The translations under genes and the position numbers were made by a program. The notes beneath the pieces are model-generated. The model did no database searches. It saw nothing but the letters and a program-made list of their open reading frames with translations, and had not been told where the DNA came from. 24,683 nucleotides of DNA from Lachnospiraceae bacterium UBA1778 (lineage in GTDB: Bacteria > Bacillota > Clostridia > Lachnospirales > Lachnospiraceae): NCBI GenBank assembly GCA_002315255.1, contig DCGM01000105.1:44483-69165 (forward strand), in the 5' to 3' direction. Below are positions 1 through 7,014 of the stretch, one piece after another (position 1 is the first letter of the stretch; every line of letters begins with the position of its first letter).

Positions 1-236
1 TCAAGCTTTAAGAAATTCGCCACCACATAGAAAACCAGCAGAATGACGGCACCCTTTAAAAGCGCAAACGCTTTCGTATTCCGGATCCAGCGGAGAATCG
101 CAAATATCGCAAATGAAAACAGGATAATCTCAATGATTCCGCTGAACGTGAACGTCAGGGTCAAACCGAAAACCGTGACCGTTCCGGTCCAGTCGAAGAG
201 ATTCTTAAAAAAATCAATGATTGAAGCAAAGAACAT
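1..236 (-). CDS. cdaA: Diadenylate cyclase CdaA, N-terminal part (cut by window edge)
   Basis: I translated this open frame by hand from the ATG at 236-234; 78 codons are visible before the left edge, with no stop. The protein opens with a short amphipathic stretch (MFFASIIDFFKNLF), then a hydrophobic segment with Glu (IIEIILFSFAIFAIL), then RWIRNTKAFALLKG and a second hydrophobic run ending VANFLKL. This matches the membrane-anchoring N-terminus of CdaA/DacA, where a W-I-(R/K)-(N/G)-T-(R/K)-A-x-x-L-L-K-G loop sits between transmembrane segments. The family makes the essential second messenger c-di-AMP from two ATP and controls potassium, osmolyte and wall homeostasis. The catalytic DGA and RHR motifs would lie beyond the edge, so activity cannot be judged. 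The start overlaps the stop of the upstream membrane-protein gene by one base (TAATG), which implies translational coupling. Confidence 0.85.
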   Translation of the reverse strand, partial: MFFASIIDFFKNLFDWTGTVTVFGLTLTFTFSGIIEIILFSFAIFAILRWIRNTKAFALLKGAVILLVFYVVANFLKL

Positions 237-1222
237 TACGGTTTCTCCTCTCTCGTATCATTGTGTGCATGGAAAAGATCATCGACATTGATCGTTTCCG
301 GATTTGATGAAGTAATAACCGATTCTTTCCGCTCGGTAGCACGGATAACCGTCTTCGGAACCGCCTTCACAAAGTAGAAGTAATCGTCGTCTTCGAAACG
401 GACCTCCTCGGTTCGTTTGTAGTCCAGGGAACGGACGACAAAAAGAAGGATAAACGAGAAAACTGCATTTAACACGAGGCCGATCAGAAGTCCCGGGATG
501 CTGATGGTGACGTCTAAGAAAAATCCGCCTAAAACCAGAAGCAAAGTATAGAGAAGATCCCCGAGCACGATCGCGATCAGACCGGAATAATTCCGTTTTG
601 AGGTGCGCACAATGCAGATCAGAAGCGATGCGCAGACGATTCCGATGAGAATCAGAAGGAAGCGCGGGTCTGACAGAATATCGGTCAAAAGAAGGTTTAC
701 TCTTCCGCCGAGCGTCAAGCTGCCTGAAGTGAAAACAGAAACATCCTTCCGGACTGCAGCCACGAGACCGTAAATCAAAACGCCAAATGCGAGCACGATC
801 ACGTCAACCGGTGAAATCAAAAGCGCCATCGGCAGCACGGCCGGCGACACGCCAAATAGGCAGGCAACCATCGTAAACACGAGGAGCCATGCGGTTTCTG
901 CCCGGAACACAAAGTAAAGAAGCAGAATCAGCGCAAATAAAATCAATGTGATGACCGGAATCTCAATCGATACCGAAGCAAACTCAATCGCCAAAAGAAG
1001 CGCCGTAATGACCGCTGTGGAAGAGGTCGGCAGAAACGCGGAAACGAGTGCCAATGCAACGGCGAAAATCGGCTTCGAGAGCGTCGCATTGTAACCGGCA
1101 AAATAAAAGACGGCGAGATATGCGACGAGCGACAGTGCGAAACGGGCCAGGCGGTCGACCGATGTGCTGTATTTTGCATAAAACGCACGAAAAACTTCAC
1201 GCGTCCGTAAAAGCCATTTCAT
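236..1222 (-). CDS. Polytopic membrane protein of unknown function, upstream of cdaA
   Basis: A 328-residue integral membrane protein that I cannot assign to a named family with certainty. Hydrophobic segments lie at about residues 27-44, 52-80, 86-107, 110-128, 130-156, 187-206, 213-235 and 241-264, so roughly eight to nine membrane passes. The cytoplasmic C-terminus (about 265-328) begins LDYKRTEEVRFEDDDYFYFV and continues KAVPKTVI; this acidic/aromatic stretch followed by KAVPK resembles, from memory, a recurring tail in clostridial hypothetical proteins. No ABC, MFS or catalytic motif is visible, so transporter names would be guesses. Its ATG overlaps the stop of the preceding small gene (ATGA), and its own stop overlaps the cdaA start (TAATG), so the three genes are co-transcribed and probably translationally coupled. 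I infer a role linked to c-di-AMP signalling or envelope homeostasis from context only. Confidence 0.85.
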   Translation of the reverse strand: MKWLLRTREVFRAFYAKYSTSVDRLARFALSLVAYLAVFYFAGYNATLSKPIFAVALALVSAFLPTSSTAVITALLLAIEFASVSIEIPVITLILFALILLLYFVFRAETAWLLVFTMVACLFGVSPAVLPMALLISPVDVIVLAFGVLIYGLVAAVRKDVSVFTSGSLTLGGRVNLLLTDILSDPRFLLILIGIVCASLLICIVRTSKRNYSGLIAIVLGDLLYTLLLVLGGFFLDVTISIPGLLIGLVLNAVFSFILLFVVRSLDYKRTEEVRFEDDDYFYFVKAVPKTVIRATERKESVITSSNPETINVDDLFHAHNDTREEKP

Positions 1223-1629
1223 TTCTCGGATTCCGCCTTTCTCTTTTCTTCCAGTTCATCCAGCGCATTCATGATTTCCAGATACTGCCGGATTTTCTGC
1301 CGCGCCTTAACGTGGCGGCTTCCGTAAAACTGATGAGAAAAGGTATAATAGAAAATCAGTACAATCGCATAAAAGACTGCAATCACTAAGCCAAAAACAA
1401 CCATTTCACCGACATTTAAAACGATCGTGTCATTCGCCATCAAAATCAGGAAGAGAATCGTTCCGACAATGATGCAGAATGCGATGGTTGCGGAAAACAG
1501 CACGAGGAGCATGTGGTAAAGGATATAGTCCTGACGACGATAAGACACGATTTTCATCGCGCCCTTTTTCTCCTTGTTCTCGAACATGGCGGCCTTCGTC
1601 ATGAGATAGACCTTATCGGTATCGACCAT
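1219..1629 (-). CDS. Small two-TM membrane protein with coiled-coil tail, unknown function
   Basis: A 136-residue protein starting MVDTDKVYLM. I chose the ATG at 1629 because AAGGAG stands a few bases upstream (rc of 1632-1642); a longer frame back to 1662 has no such site. A charged N-terminus (1-37) precedes two transmembrane helices (about 38-63 and 75-97). The cytoplasmic tail (about 108-136) is rich in Lys, Arg and Glu with regularly spaced Leu/Ile, likely a short coiled coil. I do not recognise a family. It is the first gene after the promoter at 1693-1698 and overlaps the next membrane-protein gene by four bases. Its position suggests a partner of that protein, and perhaps of CdaA, but this is inference. 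Confidence 0.8.
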   Translation of the reverse strand: MVDTDKVYLMTKAAMFENKEKKGAMKIVSYRRQDYILYHMLLVLFSATIAFCIIVGTILFLILMANDTIVLNVGEMVVFGLVIAVFYAIVLIFYYTFSHQFYGSRHVKARQKIRQYLEIMNALDELEEKRKAESEK

Positions 1630-1671
1630 TTCACTCCTTATTTCAACAAATGCGCATAGCACGACATACTA

Positions 1672-1698
1672 ACACTAATTAAAGTTAATGTGATTATA
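1672..1698 (-). promoter_or_regulatory. Extended -10 promoter with overlapping dyad, cdaA operon
   Basis: On the minus strand TGGTATAAT (TATAAT at 1698-1693, with the upstream TG of an extended -10) stands about 65 bases before the first gene. The -35 region at a 17-base spacing (1716-1721) reads TTTCAA, a poor match, which fits an extended -10 promoter. An imperfect inverted repeat, ACACTAA-N6-TTAATGT on the plus strand (1672-1691), covers the predicted start of transcription and could be an operator or a leader hairpin. Confidence 0.55.
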
Positions 1699-1744
1699 CC
1701 ACAGAATGCCGAATTTTGAAAGTACTTATATAAAAAAGAGAAAC

Positions 1745-1779
1745 ATCAAAAAAGCCAGTAAATACATAGCATTTTTGAT
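1745..1779. repeat. AT-rich inverted repeat between rpsA terminator and cdaA-operon promoter
   Basis: The arms ATCAAAAAAGC (1745-1755) and GCATTTTTGAT (1769-1779) pair over 11 positions with one mismatch around a 13-base loop. On the minus strand a T-rich run follows (about 1728-1743). It may be a weak second terminator after rpsA or simply AT-rich upstream DNA. The 284-base gap 1630-1913 otherwise holds only the rpsA terminator and the promoter. Confidence 0.35.
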
Positions 1780-1836
1780 ATTTCACCTATTTTTCGGATT
1801 CCGAGTTGAAGCTGTATCGTTATCGATTCAGACCAT

Positions 1837-1870
1837 AAAAAAAGACTGCCGCAGTTTTCACTGCGGCAGC
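1837..1870 (-). terminator. Intrinsic terminator after rpsA
   Basis: In the minus-strand transcript the arms CTGCCGCAG and CTGCGGCAG (1861-1869 and 1846-1854) form a 9-bp GC-rich stem with a TGAAAA loop. Seven T residues follow (rc of 1837-1843). It lies 44 bases past the rpsA stop and closes the operon that begins with the rhomboid-like gene. Confidence 0.93.
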
Positions 1871-1913
1871 CTGATGGATCAAAAGCGGTAACCCGCTTCA
1901 TTCCTCTTCTGTC

Positions 1914-3119
1914 TTATTCTTCAGTCTGCTCTTCAGCAGCTGCATTGACTTTCAGGAAAGCTTCGATATCGACCATACCTTCTTCGTTGGTATAGTTGTT
2001 CTCGTTCTTACGGTTGTTCGCACGCTCCGGACGCGGCTTACGCTCCGGACGCTCCGGCTTCGGAAGAAGAGACTTCATGGAAAGGCTGATCTTCTTGTGT
2101 TCCATATCGAGGTCAATGATCTGAACGGTGACTTCCTGTCCCTGCGTCAGAACATCCGACGGCTTCTCAACGCGCTCACGCGTAATCTGAGAAACATGAA
2201 GGAGACCATCAACATCCTTCGCCAGTTCGACGAATGCGCCGAAGTCGGTCAGGCGGGCAACCTTACCGGTAACCACATTGCCCTTCGCATACTTCGTTTC
2301 AGCATCTGCCCACGGGTTGTCTTCCGGGAACTTCATCGAAAGAGCGATCTTGCTGCCTTCGATCGACTTAACGAAAACCTTAACGGTATCGCCGGTCTTA
2401 TAAACGCGCTTTGGGTTCGAAATACGGCCCCAGCTCATTTCAGAGATATGAAGCAGGCCATCTGCGCCGCCAAGGTCGATGAATGCGCCGAAATCGGTGA
2501 CATTCTTAACGGTTCCTTCAACGACATCGCCTTCATGGACTTTCTCGAGAACTGCTGCGAGGTCAGCTTCCTTCTTCGCAACGATAAGACCCTTTCTGTC
2601 GCCAATGACACGGCGCTTATGCGGGTTATACTCGATCATGACGAATTCGATCTCCTGTCCCTGATACTTGGTCAGGTCACGCTCGAAGTTATCCGAAATA
2701 CGGCTGGCCGGAATGAAGATCTTCGTTCCGTCAACGGTGCAGGTGATGCCGCCAGAGACAGCCTCATCAACCGTAGCCTTTAAGACTTCGTGATTCTCAA
2801 AAGCGTTCTTCAGGATTTCGCTTTCGCGGATTTCAGCGCGCTCACGGCGCGGGCGGTTGGACAGCAGGACTAAGCCTTCGCCATCATTAACCTTTAAAAC
2901 TTTAGCCTTGACCGGATCACCGACTTTTACAAGTTCCTTCAGATCCGCATCAGCCGGGCAGTCGAATTCGCTCTTTGCAATGACACCGTCATGCTTATAA
3001 CCGATATTAACAACAATCTCGTTGTCTTTCACAGCGATTACAGTACCGTCTACGACCTCCCCGTTTTTGATAGTGACCTCTTGGGTCGCATTCAGCATTT
3101 GTTCAAAATTTTCCGACAT
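1914..3119 (-). CDS. rpsA: Ribosomal protein S1 homologue, four S1 domains
   Basis: The 401-residue protein carries four S1/OB-fold RNA-binding repeats at about residues 18-88, 107-176, 196-264 and 280-348. Repeats 3 and 4 show the classic VTDFGAFIDL / LTDFGAFVEL and GLLHIS / GLLHVS motifs. A basic, Pro-rich linker (353-371) and an acidic end follow. This is the usual clostridial form, shorter than the six-domain E. coli S1. It binds mRNA at the ribosome, or acts more generally as an RNA-binding translation factor. A very strong AAGGAGG (rc of 3129-3135) stands nine bases before the ATG, so the start is secure even though it lies inside the end of ispH (17-base overlap). The strong site suggests much higher translation than ispH. 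A terminator follows. Confidence 0.95.
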   Translation of the reverse strand: MSENFEQMLNATQEVTIKNGEVVDGTVIAVKDNEIVVNIGYKHDGVIAKSEFDCPADADLKELVKVGDPVKAKVLKVNDGEGLVLLSNRPRRERAEIRESEILKNAFENHEVLKATVDEAVSGGITCTVDGTKIFIPASRISDNFERDLTKYQGQEIEFVMIEYNPHKRRVIGDRKGLIVAKKEADLAAVLEKVHEGDVVEGTVKNVTDFGAFIDLGGADGLLHISEMSWGRISNPKRVYKTGDTVKVFVKSIEGSKIALSMKFPEDNPWADAETKYAKGNVVTGKVARLTDFGAFVELAKDVDGLLHVSQITRERVEKPSDVLTQGQEVTVQIIDLDMEHKKISLSMKSLLPKPERPERKPRPERANNRKNENNYTNEEGMVDIEAFLKVNAAAEEQTEE

Positions 3120-3951
3120 AATTTTGAACCTCCTTAAGAATTTTGTTTGGGGTGGACGCCCCGGCTGTAATCCCTACACATTTGACACCGTCTAGACAAC
3201 AACATTGAAGCTCATCTGCATCTTGAATAAAAATGGTCCGATTACATGCTTTTTTGCAGATCTCGTATAGCTTGCAGGAGTTTGAAGAAGAACGGGAGCC
3301 GATCACGATCATCGCATCAACGCAGGATGCGATTTTTTCGGCCTCTTCCTGCCTCTCTCTCGTGGCAGAACACACAGTATCCGCAATAAAAAGACTATAC
3401 CCCAAATTCGAAAAAATTTCAACTGATTTTTTAAATTTTTCGTGGTTAAATGTGGTTTGCGCCACTAAACAAATCCTTGTATTTGGTGAAAAAGAGAGTT
3501 TTTTGGCTTCCTCCTCCGACATAAAGGTGAAACACGGCCCTTCGCACCATCCGATAATCCCCTGGACCTCCGGATGTGCGGGGTCTCCGGCAATGAGAAT
3601 CGTCTCCCCGTTTCGGGAATGCTCGCTTACAATCCGATGGATTTTCTTCACAAACGGGCAGGTGAGATCGACCACGTTTACTCCTGTCTTCCGCAGTTTT
3701 TCTTCCGTTTCACGGGTGACGCCGTGCGCACGGATGACGATGGTCGCATTGCTTCCGATTTCAGGCCCCGGAAGTGAAGAAAGCGCATAAACGCCCCGCT
3801 CTTCGAGTTCCCGGATCACGGCTTCGTTATGAACAACCGGCCCCAACGTATAGACAGGCCCTTCGCACTCATTTGAGAGCTTCAGCGTTCCGCTGAACGC
3901 GCGCTCTACGCCGAAGCAGAAGCCTGCAGTTTTCGCTGTGATAATCTCCAT
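3103..3951 (-). CDS. ispH: 4-hydroxy-3-methylbut-2-enyl diphosphate reductase
   Basis: IspH is the last enzyme of the MEP isoprenoid pathway; it reduces HMBPP to IPP and DMAPP with an iron-sulphur cluster. The three cluster cysteines are visible as C12 (GFCFGV), C98 (DLTCPF) and C194 (DTVCSAT). Substrate-binding residues are H41 (VHNEA), H76 (RAHGV) and H126 with E128 (AHPEVQG), plus S222 and N224 in GSRSSSNS. At 282 residues it has the expected length. Near the C-terminus, C250-C252 form an extra Cys triplet before the conserved GITAGASTP. The leader has no good ribosome binding site at normal spacing. It lies between cmk and rpsA, an order common in Clostridia where IspH and S1 may be fused; here they only overlap. 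Confidence 0.95.
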   Translation of the reverse strand: MEIITAKTAGFCFGVERAFSGTLKLSNECEGPVYTLGPVVHNEAVIRELEERGVYALSSLPGPEIGSNATIVIRAHGVTRETEEKLRKTGVNVVDLTCPFVKKIHRIVSEHSRNGETILIAGDPAHPEVQGIIGWCEGPCFTFMSEEEAKKLSFSPNTRICLVAQTTFNHEKFKKSVEIFSNLGYSLFIADTVCSATRERQEEAEKIASCVDAMIVIGSRSSSNSCKLYEICKKACNRTIFIQDADELQCCCLDGVKCVGITAGASTPNKILKEVQNYVGKF

Positions 3952-3989
3952 AGTACGCTCTACTAATCTCCGCTATTATAATCTCCGCT
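3940..3989. repeat. Short direct repeats in the cmk-ispH junction
   Basis: The octamer TAATCTCC on the plus strand (GGAGATTA in the mRNA) occurs at 3942-3949, 3964-3971 and 3979-3986. The two outer copies extend to TAATCTCCGCT; the third covers the ispH start (ATGGAGATTA). The copies fill most of the 38-base gap after cmk and may act as weak or competing ribosome binding sites, or be remnants of slippage. Confidence 0.5.
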
Positions 3990-4685
3990 TTACGCTTCCG
4001 GTGTCCGATATTTTGCGAGGACCAGCTTCGCATGGATGATCTCGATCGCCGCATTGACCGCTCCGTCAATGTCAAGCTCCGAAGTATCGAGATAGACCGC
4101 GTCTGCCGCCTGGGTAAGCGGTGAAACCTCGCGATGGCTGTCGCGGTAATCGCGCTCTTCAATATCCGCCATCACCTGCTTTAAATCGCACTCCTGCCCC
4201 TTCGCAGCCATCTCCGCAAAACGGCGCTGCGCGCGGACATAGGTCGAAGCTGTCAGGTAAATCTTAACTTCCGCGTTCGGAAGGATCGCCGTTCCGATAT
4301 CTCTTCCATCCATGATGACATCATTTTCGCGCGCCAGGGAATGCTGAAGATCGAGGAGTTTCTGCCGGACCGGCGCATACGCCGAGGTGACGGACGCCGC
4401 ATCGCTGACCGCCTGCGTGCGGATGACCGGGGAGACGTTCTCTCCGTTCAAAATCACCTGCTGAGTGCCTTCTTCATAGCGGATTGTCACATTGACCATA
4501 GGAAGCGCTGCGGAAACCTTCGCTTCATCCTCAATCGGAATTCCATGGTTCAGCATATATAGGCCGATGGCGCGGTACATCGCGCCGGTATCGACATAAA
4601 TATACCCAAGCTCCTTCGCGGCCGCTTTCGCAACCGTGCTTTTTCCTGCGCCCGAAGGCCCGTCAATCGCTACATTAACTCCCAT
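3990..4685 (-). CDS. cmk: Cytidylate kinase
   Basis: Phosphorylates CMP and dCMP to the diphosphates using ATP. The Walker A loop GPSGAGKS is at residues 9-16, followed by the VDTGAMYRA motif typical of bacterial CMP kinase. Later the MDGRDIGT segment and a C-terminal ERDYRDSHRE stretch bind CMP and phosphate. The length (231 residues) is normal. A GGAGG site precedes the ATG with a rather short four-base spacer. The flavoprotein gene ends 28 bases upstream and ispH starts 38 bases downstream, so it is mid-operon. The order flavoprotein-cmk-ispH-rpsA is a common clostridial arrangement, which supports the call. Confidence 0.96.
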   Translation of the reverse strand: MGVNVAIDGPSGAGKSTVAKAAAKELGYIYVDTGAMYRAIGLYMLNHGIPIEDEAKVSAALPMVNVTIRYEEGTQQVILNGENVSPVIRTQAVSDAASVTSAYAPVRQKLLDLQHSLARENDVIMDGRDIGTAILPNAEVKIYLTASTYVRAQRRFAEMAAKGQECDLKQVMADIEERDYRDSHREVSPLTQAADAVYLDTSELDIDGAVNAAIEIIHAKLVLAKYRTPEA

Positions 4686-4713
4686 AAAACCTCCATTCTG
4701 ATACTAAGTTTCT

Positions 4714-6018
4714 TCAGACTGACAATCCTGCAAGATATCCGGTCGACCAGGCGATCTGAAGATTGAAGCCTCCGGTCAATGCGTCGACATCGATCAGCTC
4801 TCCCGCAAACGAAAGCCCGATGACCTGTTTGCTTTTCATCGTAGACGAATCGATATCCTGCACCGATACGCCGCCCTGTGTAATCACGGCTTCGATAAAG
4901 CCGCCGGTTCCGACGACCGTCAGCGGCAGCCCCTTCATCAATGAAACGAGCCGGAGCCGCTCTTCTTTCGTGATGCTGTTGACAGCCCGGTCTTCCGGAA
5001 TCTTAGAGAGCGAGATCACCACCGGAATCAATGATTTCGGCAGAAGTCCGTCCAGCGCATTCTTAAACTGCCGGTTCAGGACTTCCGAAAAGTCCCGCAA
5101 AATCCGTTCGTCCAGCTGTTCTACTGAAAGCGCCGGCTTCAAATCAATCAGCAGCTGAAGCTCTTTCCCGTCCGAAACCGTTCGCGCAAGCCACGAGGAT
5201 GCCGACAGGATGACCGGTCCGCTTACGCCGTCATGCGTAAAGAGCATTTCGCCAAAGTCCGTAAAAATCGGCTTTTTCTTCGGGTTTTCGCCAGTTTCAA
5301 GGACCGAAATCCCGATATTTTTAAGGGAAAGCCCGGAAAGTTCCCTGACAAAGCCCTCTTTCGTTTTAAAGGATACAAGCGACGGCACCGGTTTGATCAG
5401 CCGATGGCCTTCCGCTTCTGCAAAACGGTATCCGTCTCCGTCCGAACCGGTAGACGGATATGATAATCCGCCGGTCGCCAGAATCACGTGGTCGCCATAG
5501 ACAGCCCTCCCGTTGACGCGGACGCCTACCACTCTTCTTATCGTTTTTCCGCCTGAAAGATGCTCGTCTGAATAAATCTCTTCCGAAATCAGCCCTTCGA
5601 CTTTCGAATGATAGCGGATGTCGACATGATTTTCGAGAAGCGCCCGCTCCCATGCGCGGGTAACGTCGGAAGAATGGTCCGAAACCGGGAATACGCGGTT
5701 GCCGCGTTCTGTTTTTACCGGGCATCCGTGCGCTTCCAAAAAGGCACAAAGGTCCTCATTGGTAAACGTATAAAAGGCGCTATAGAGGAATTTCCGGTTC
5801 GTCACTACATTCTTTAAAATCGTTTCGATGTCCGAGGCGTTCGTACAGTTGCAGCGGCCCTTCCCGGTGATATAGATCTTCTTTCCGAGCTTCTCATTCT
5901 TCTCAAAAAGGATCACATGATGACCGCCCAGAGAAGCAGCATAAGCGGCAGCCATACCGGATGCGCCGCCGCCTATTACCAGAATATTCTTTTTGATCGT
6001 GTCCAGATTTTTGTTCAT
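4714..6018 (-). CDS. BaiN/YhiN (HI0933-like) FAD-dependent oxidoreductase
   Basis: A 434-residue flavoprotein. The N-terminal Rossmann motif VIGGGASGMAAA (about 14-25) binds FAD, followed by FEKNEKLGKKIYITGKGRCN, the signature of the HI0933/YhiN family. The C-terminal GLSFAGELIDVDALTGGFN (about 399-417) is the second FAD-contacting motif of the same family. Members are annotated as BaiN-like or aminoacetone-oxidase-like, but the physiological substrate in most Firmicutes is unknown, so I would not claim a bile-acid role. Its ATG overlaps the stop of the rhomboid-like gene by four bases (ATGA), implying coupled translation, and cmk follows after 28 bases. The length is normal for the family and I see no defect. 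Confidence 0.92.
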   Translation of the reverse strand: MNKNLDTIKKNILVIGGGASGMAAAYAASLGGHHVILFEKNEKLGKKIYITGKGRCNCTNASDIETILKNVVTNRKFLYSAFYTFTNEDLCAFLEAHGCPVKTERGNRVFPVSDHSSDVTRAWERALLENHVDIRYHSKVEGLISEEIYSDEHLSGGKTIRRVVGVRVNGRAVYGDHVILATGGLSYPSTGSDGDGYRFAEAEGHRLIKPVPSLVSFKTKEGFVRELSGLSLKNIGISVLETGENPKKKPIFTDFGEMLFTHDGVSGPVILSASSWLARTVSDGKELQLLIDLKPALSVEQLDERILRDFSEVLNRQFKNALDGLLPKSLIPVVISLSKIPEDRAVNSITKEERLRLVSLMKGLPLTVVGTGGFIEAVITQGGVSVQDIDSSTMKSKQVIGLSFAGELIDVDALTGGFNLQIAWSTGYLAGLSV

Positions 6019-6914
6019 TTTTCGTGAGTCACACTGTTTTCAATGCCTGACTCCTGCGGGGCGTCAATACCGGCATCGAGGCCGGTGATATGCATATGCG
6101 TATAAAGATGGTCATTGCAATACTCGTGATTTCCCTCGCACTTTGAGCAGTAACGGAAGGAAAGCTCCGGATTCGTCACATCCGTGCGGCCGCAGATCGT
6201 GCATTTATGGCGGTAGCCCGCTTTCGGCGCGCCATTAAATGCATTATTCATCTTCTTTTTATTCGCAAAGGCGCGGACGCTGATCACGTTCGACGAAGCC
6301 TGACCGTTCAGCATCATAAAGAGAAGGACGTTCAAAATCGACGCTACGATCATGATGACCAATGCCCATCCGTAATAATCAGCGCCGGCGGCAAAACACT
6401 TCACCACGTCGAGGATATCGATCAACGCGGTCAGAATGATCATATATTTTCCCTTGACCGGAATCAGGAAGAAAATCAGGAACTGCGCGTCCGGGAAAAT
6501 GACTGCAAACAGCACAAAGAGCGATGAAAACATATAATAAAGCGTCAGGAACATGCCGGTGCCGCATACGAACTGCATCACGATTCCGCCGAGAAGCTGC
6601 ATCAAAATGCCGGACAGCAGGAAGAAATTCAGTTTCCCGCGGCCGATAAAGCGCTCCAGCGATTTGGAAATCGTAATATAGATGAGGCACGTGAAGATGG
6701 CGAGAAATACATTGCTGTCAGACGGAATAAGAATAAACGAAAAGATCCGCCAGACCTGTCCCTGAAGGATCAGATCAAGGTCAAAATAAAGATAGAGTGA
6801 TACCATCGGGAAAACATACGAAACGATAAAGCCTAATGCATAGCACCCGACTAAGATATACATAAGATTCGGCCATTTAGAAGTTTTACGGTCAAACCAA
6901 TCTAATAATTTCAT
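6015..6914 (-). CDS. Rhomboid-fold-like membrane protein with Cys/His-rich tail
   Basis: A 299-residue protein with about six transmembrane segments (roughly 17-35, 67-82, 96-116, 119-140, 143-175 with a break, 182-202). Rhomboid/derlin-like hallmarks are the amphipathic GQVWRIFSFILIP (52-64) after TM1 and the IPVKGKY motif (151-157). The GxSG protease serine is not seen at the expected place, where CGTGMFLT occurs (117-124), so it is probably not an active protease. The cytoplasmic tail has C238-x2-C241 and C256-x2-C259 plus C266, H263 and H269, a probable zinc-binding knuckle. A GAGGT site precedes the ATG. Its stop overlaps the start of the flavoprotein gene, so the two are likely coupled. 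The function is unknown. Confidence 0.85.
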   Translation of the reverse strand: MKLLDWFDRKTSKWPNLMYILVGCYALGFIVSYVFPMVSLYLYFDLDLILQGQVWRIFSFILIPSDSNVFLAIFTCLIYITISKSLERFIGRGKLNFFLLSGILMQLLGGIVMQFVCGTGMFLTLYYMFSSLFVLFAVIFPDAQFLIFFLIPVKGKYMIILTALIDILDVVKCFAAGADYYGWALVIMIVASILNVLLFMMLNGQASSNVISVRAFANKKKMNNAFNGAPKAGYRHKCTICGRTDVTNPELSFRYCSKCEGNHEYCNDHLYTHMHITGLDAGIDAPQESGIENSVTHEK

Positions 6915-7014
6915 AGCTATACCTCAAAAAAACACAATGATTCAAGACTGTTCTAGGATTACTATCCAATCAATCTTAATATACTCTTCGGGCAGTCATA
7001 GGTCGCCCTATCGT

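Noticed and set aside
1706..1891. A 61-codon plus-strand frame in the rpsA-cdaA operon gap
   Set aside because: It reads through the promoter region, an AT-rich inverted repeat and the rpsA terminator stem, and has no ribosome binding site.
2097..2783. A 228-codon plus-strand open frame opposite rpsA
   Set aside because: It is the antisense shadow of a strongly conserved S1 protein; the product shows no domain and has no ribosome binding site.
6988..7007. Possible hairpin GGGC...GCCC after the NlpC/P60 gene
   Set aside because: Only four continuous pairs with mismatches, and no T-run on the minus strand.
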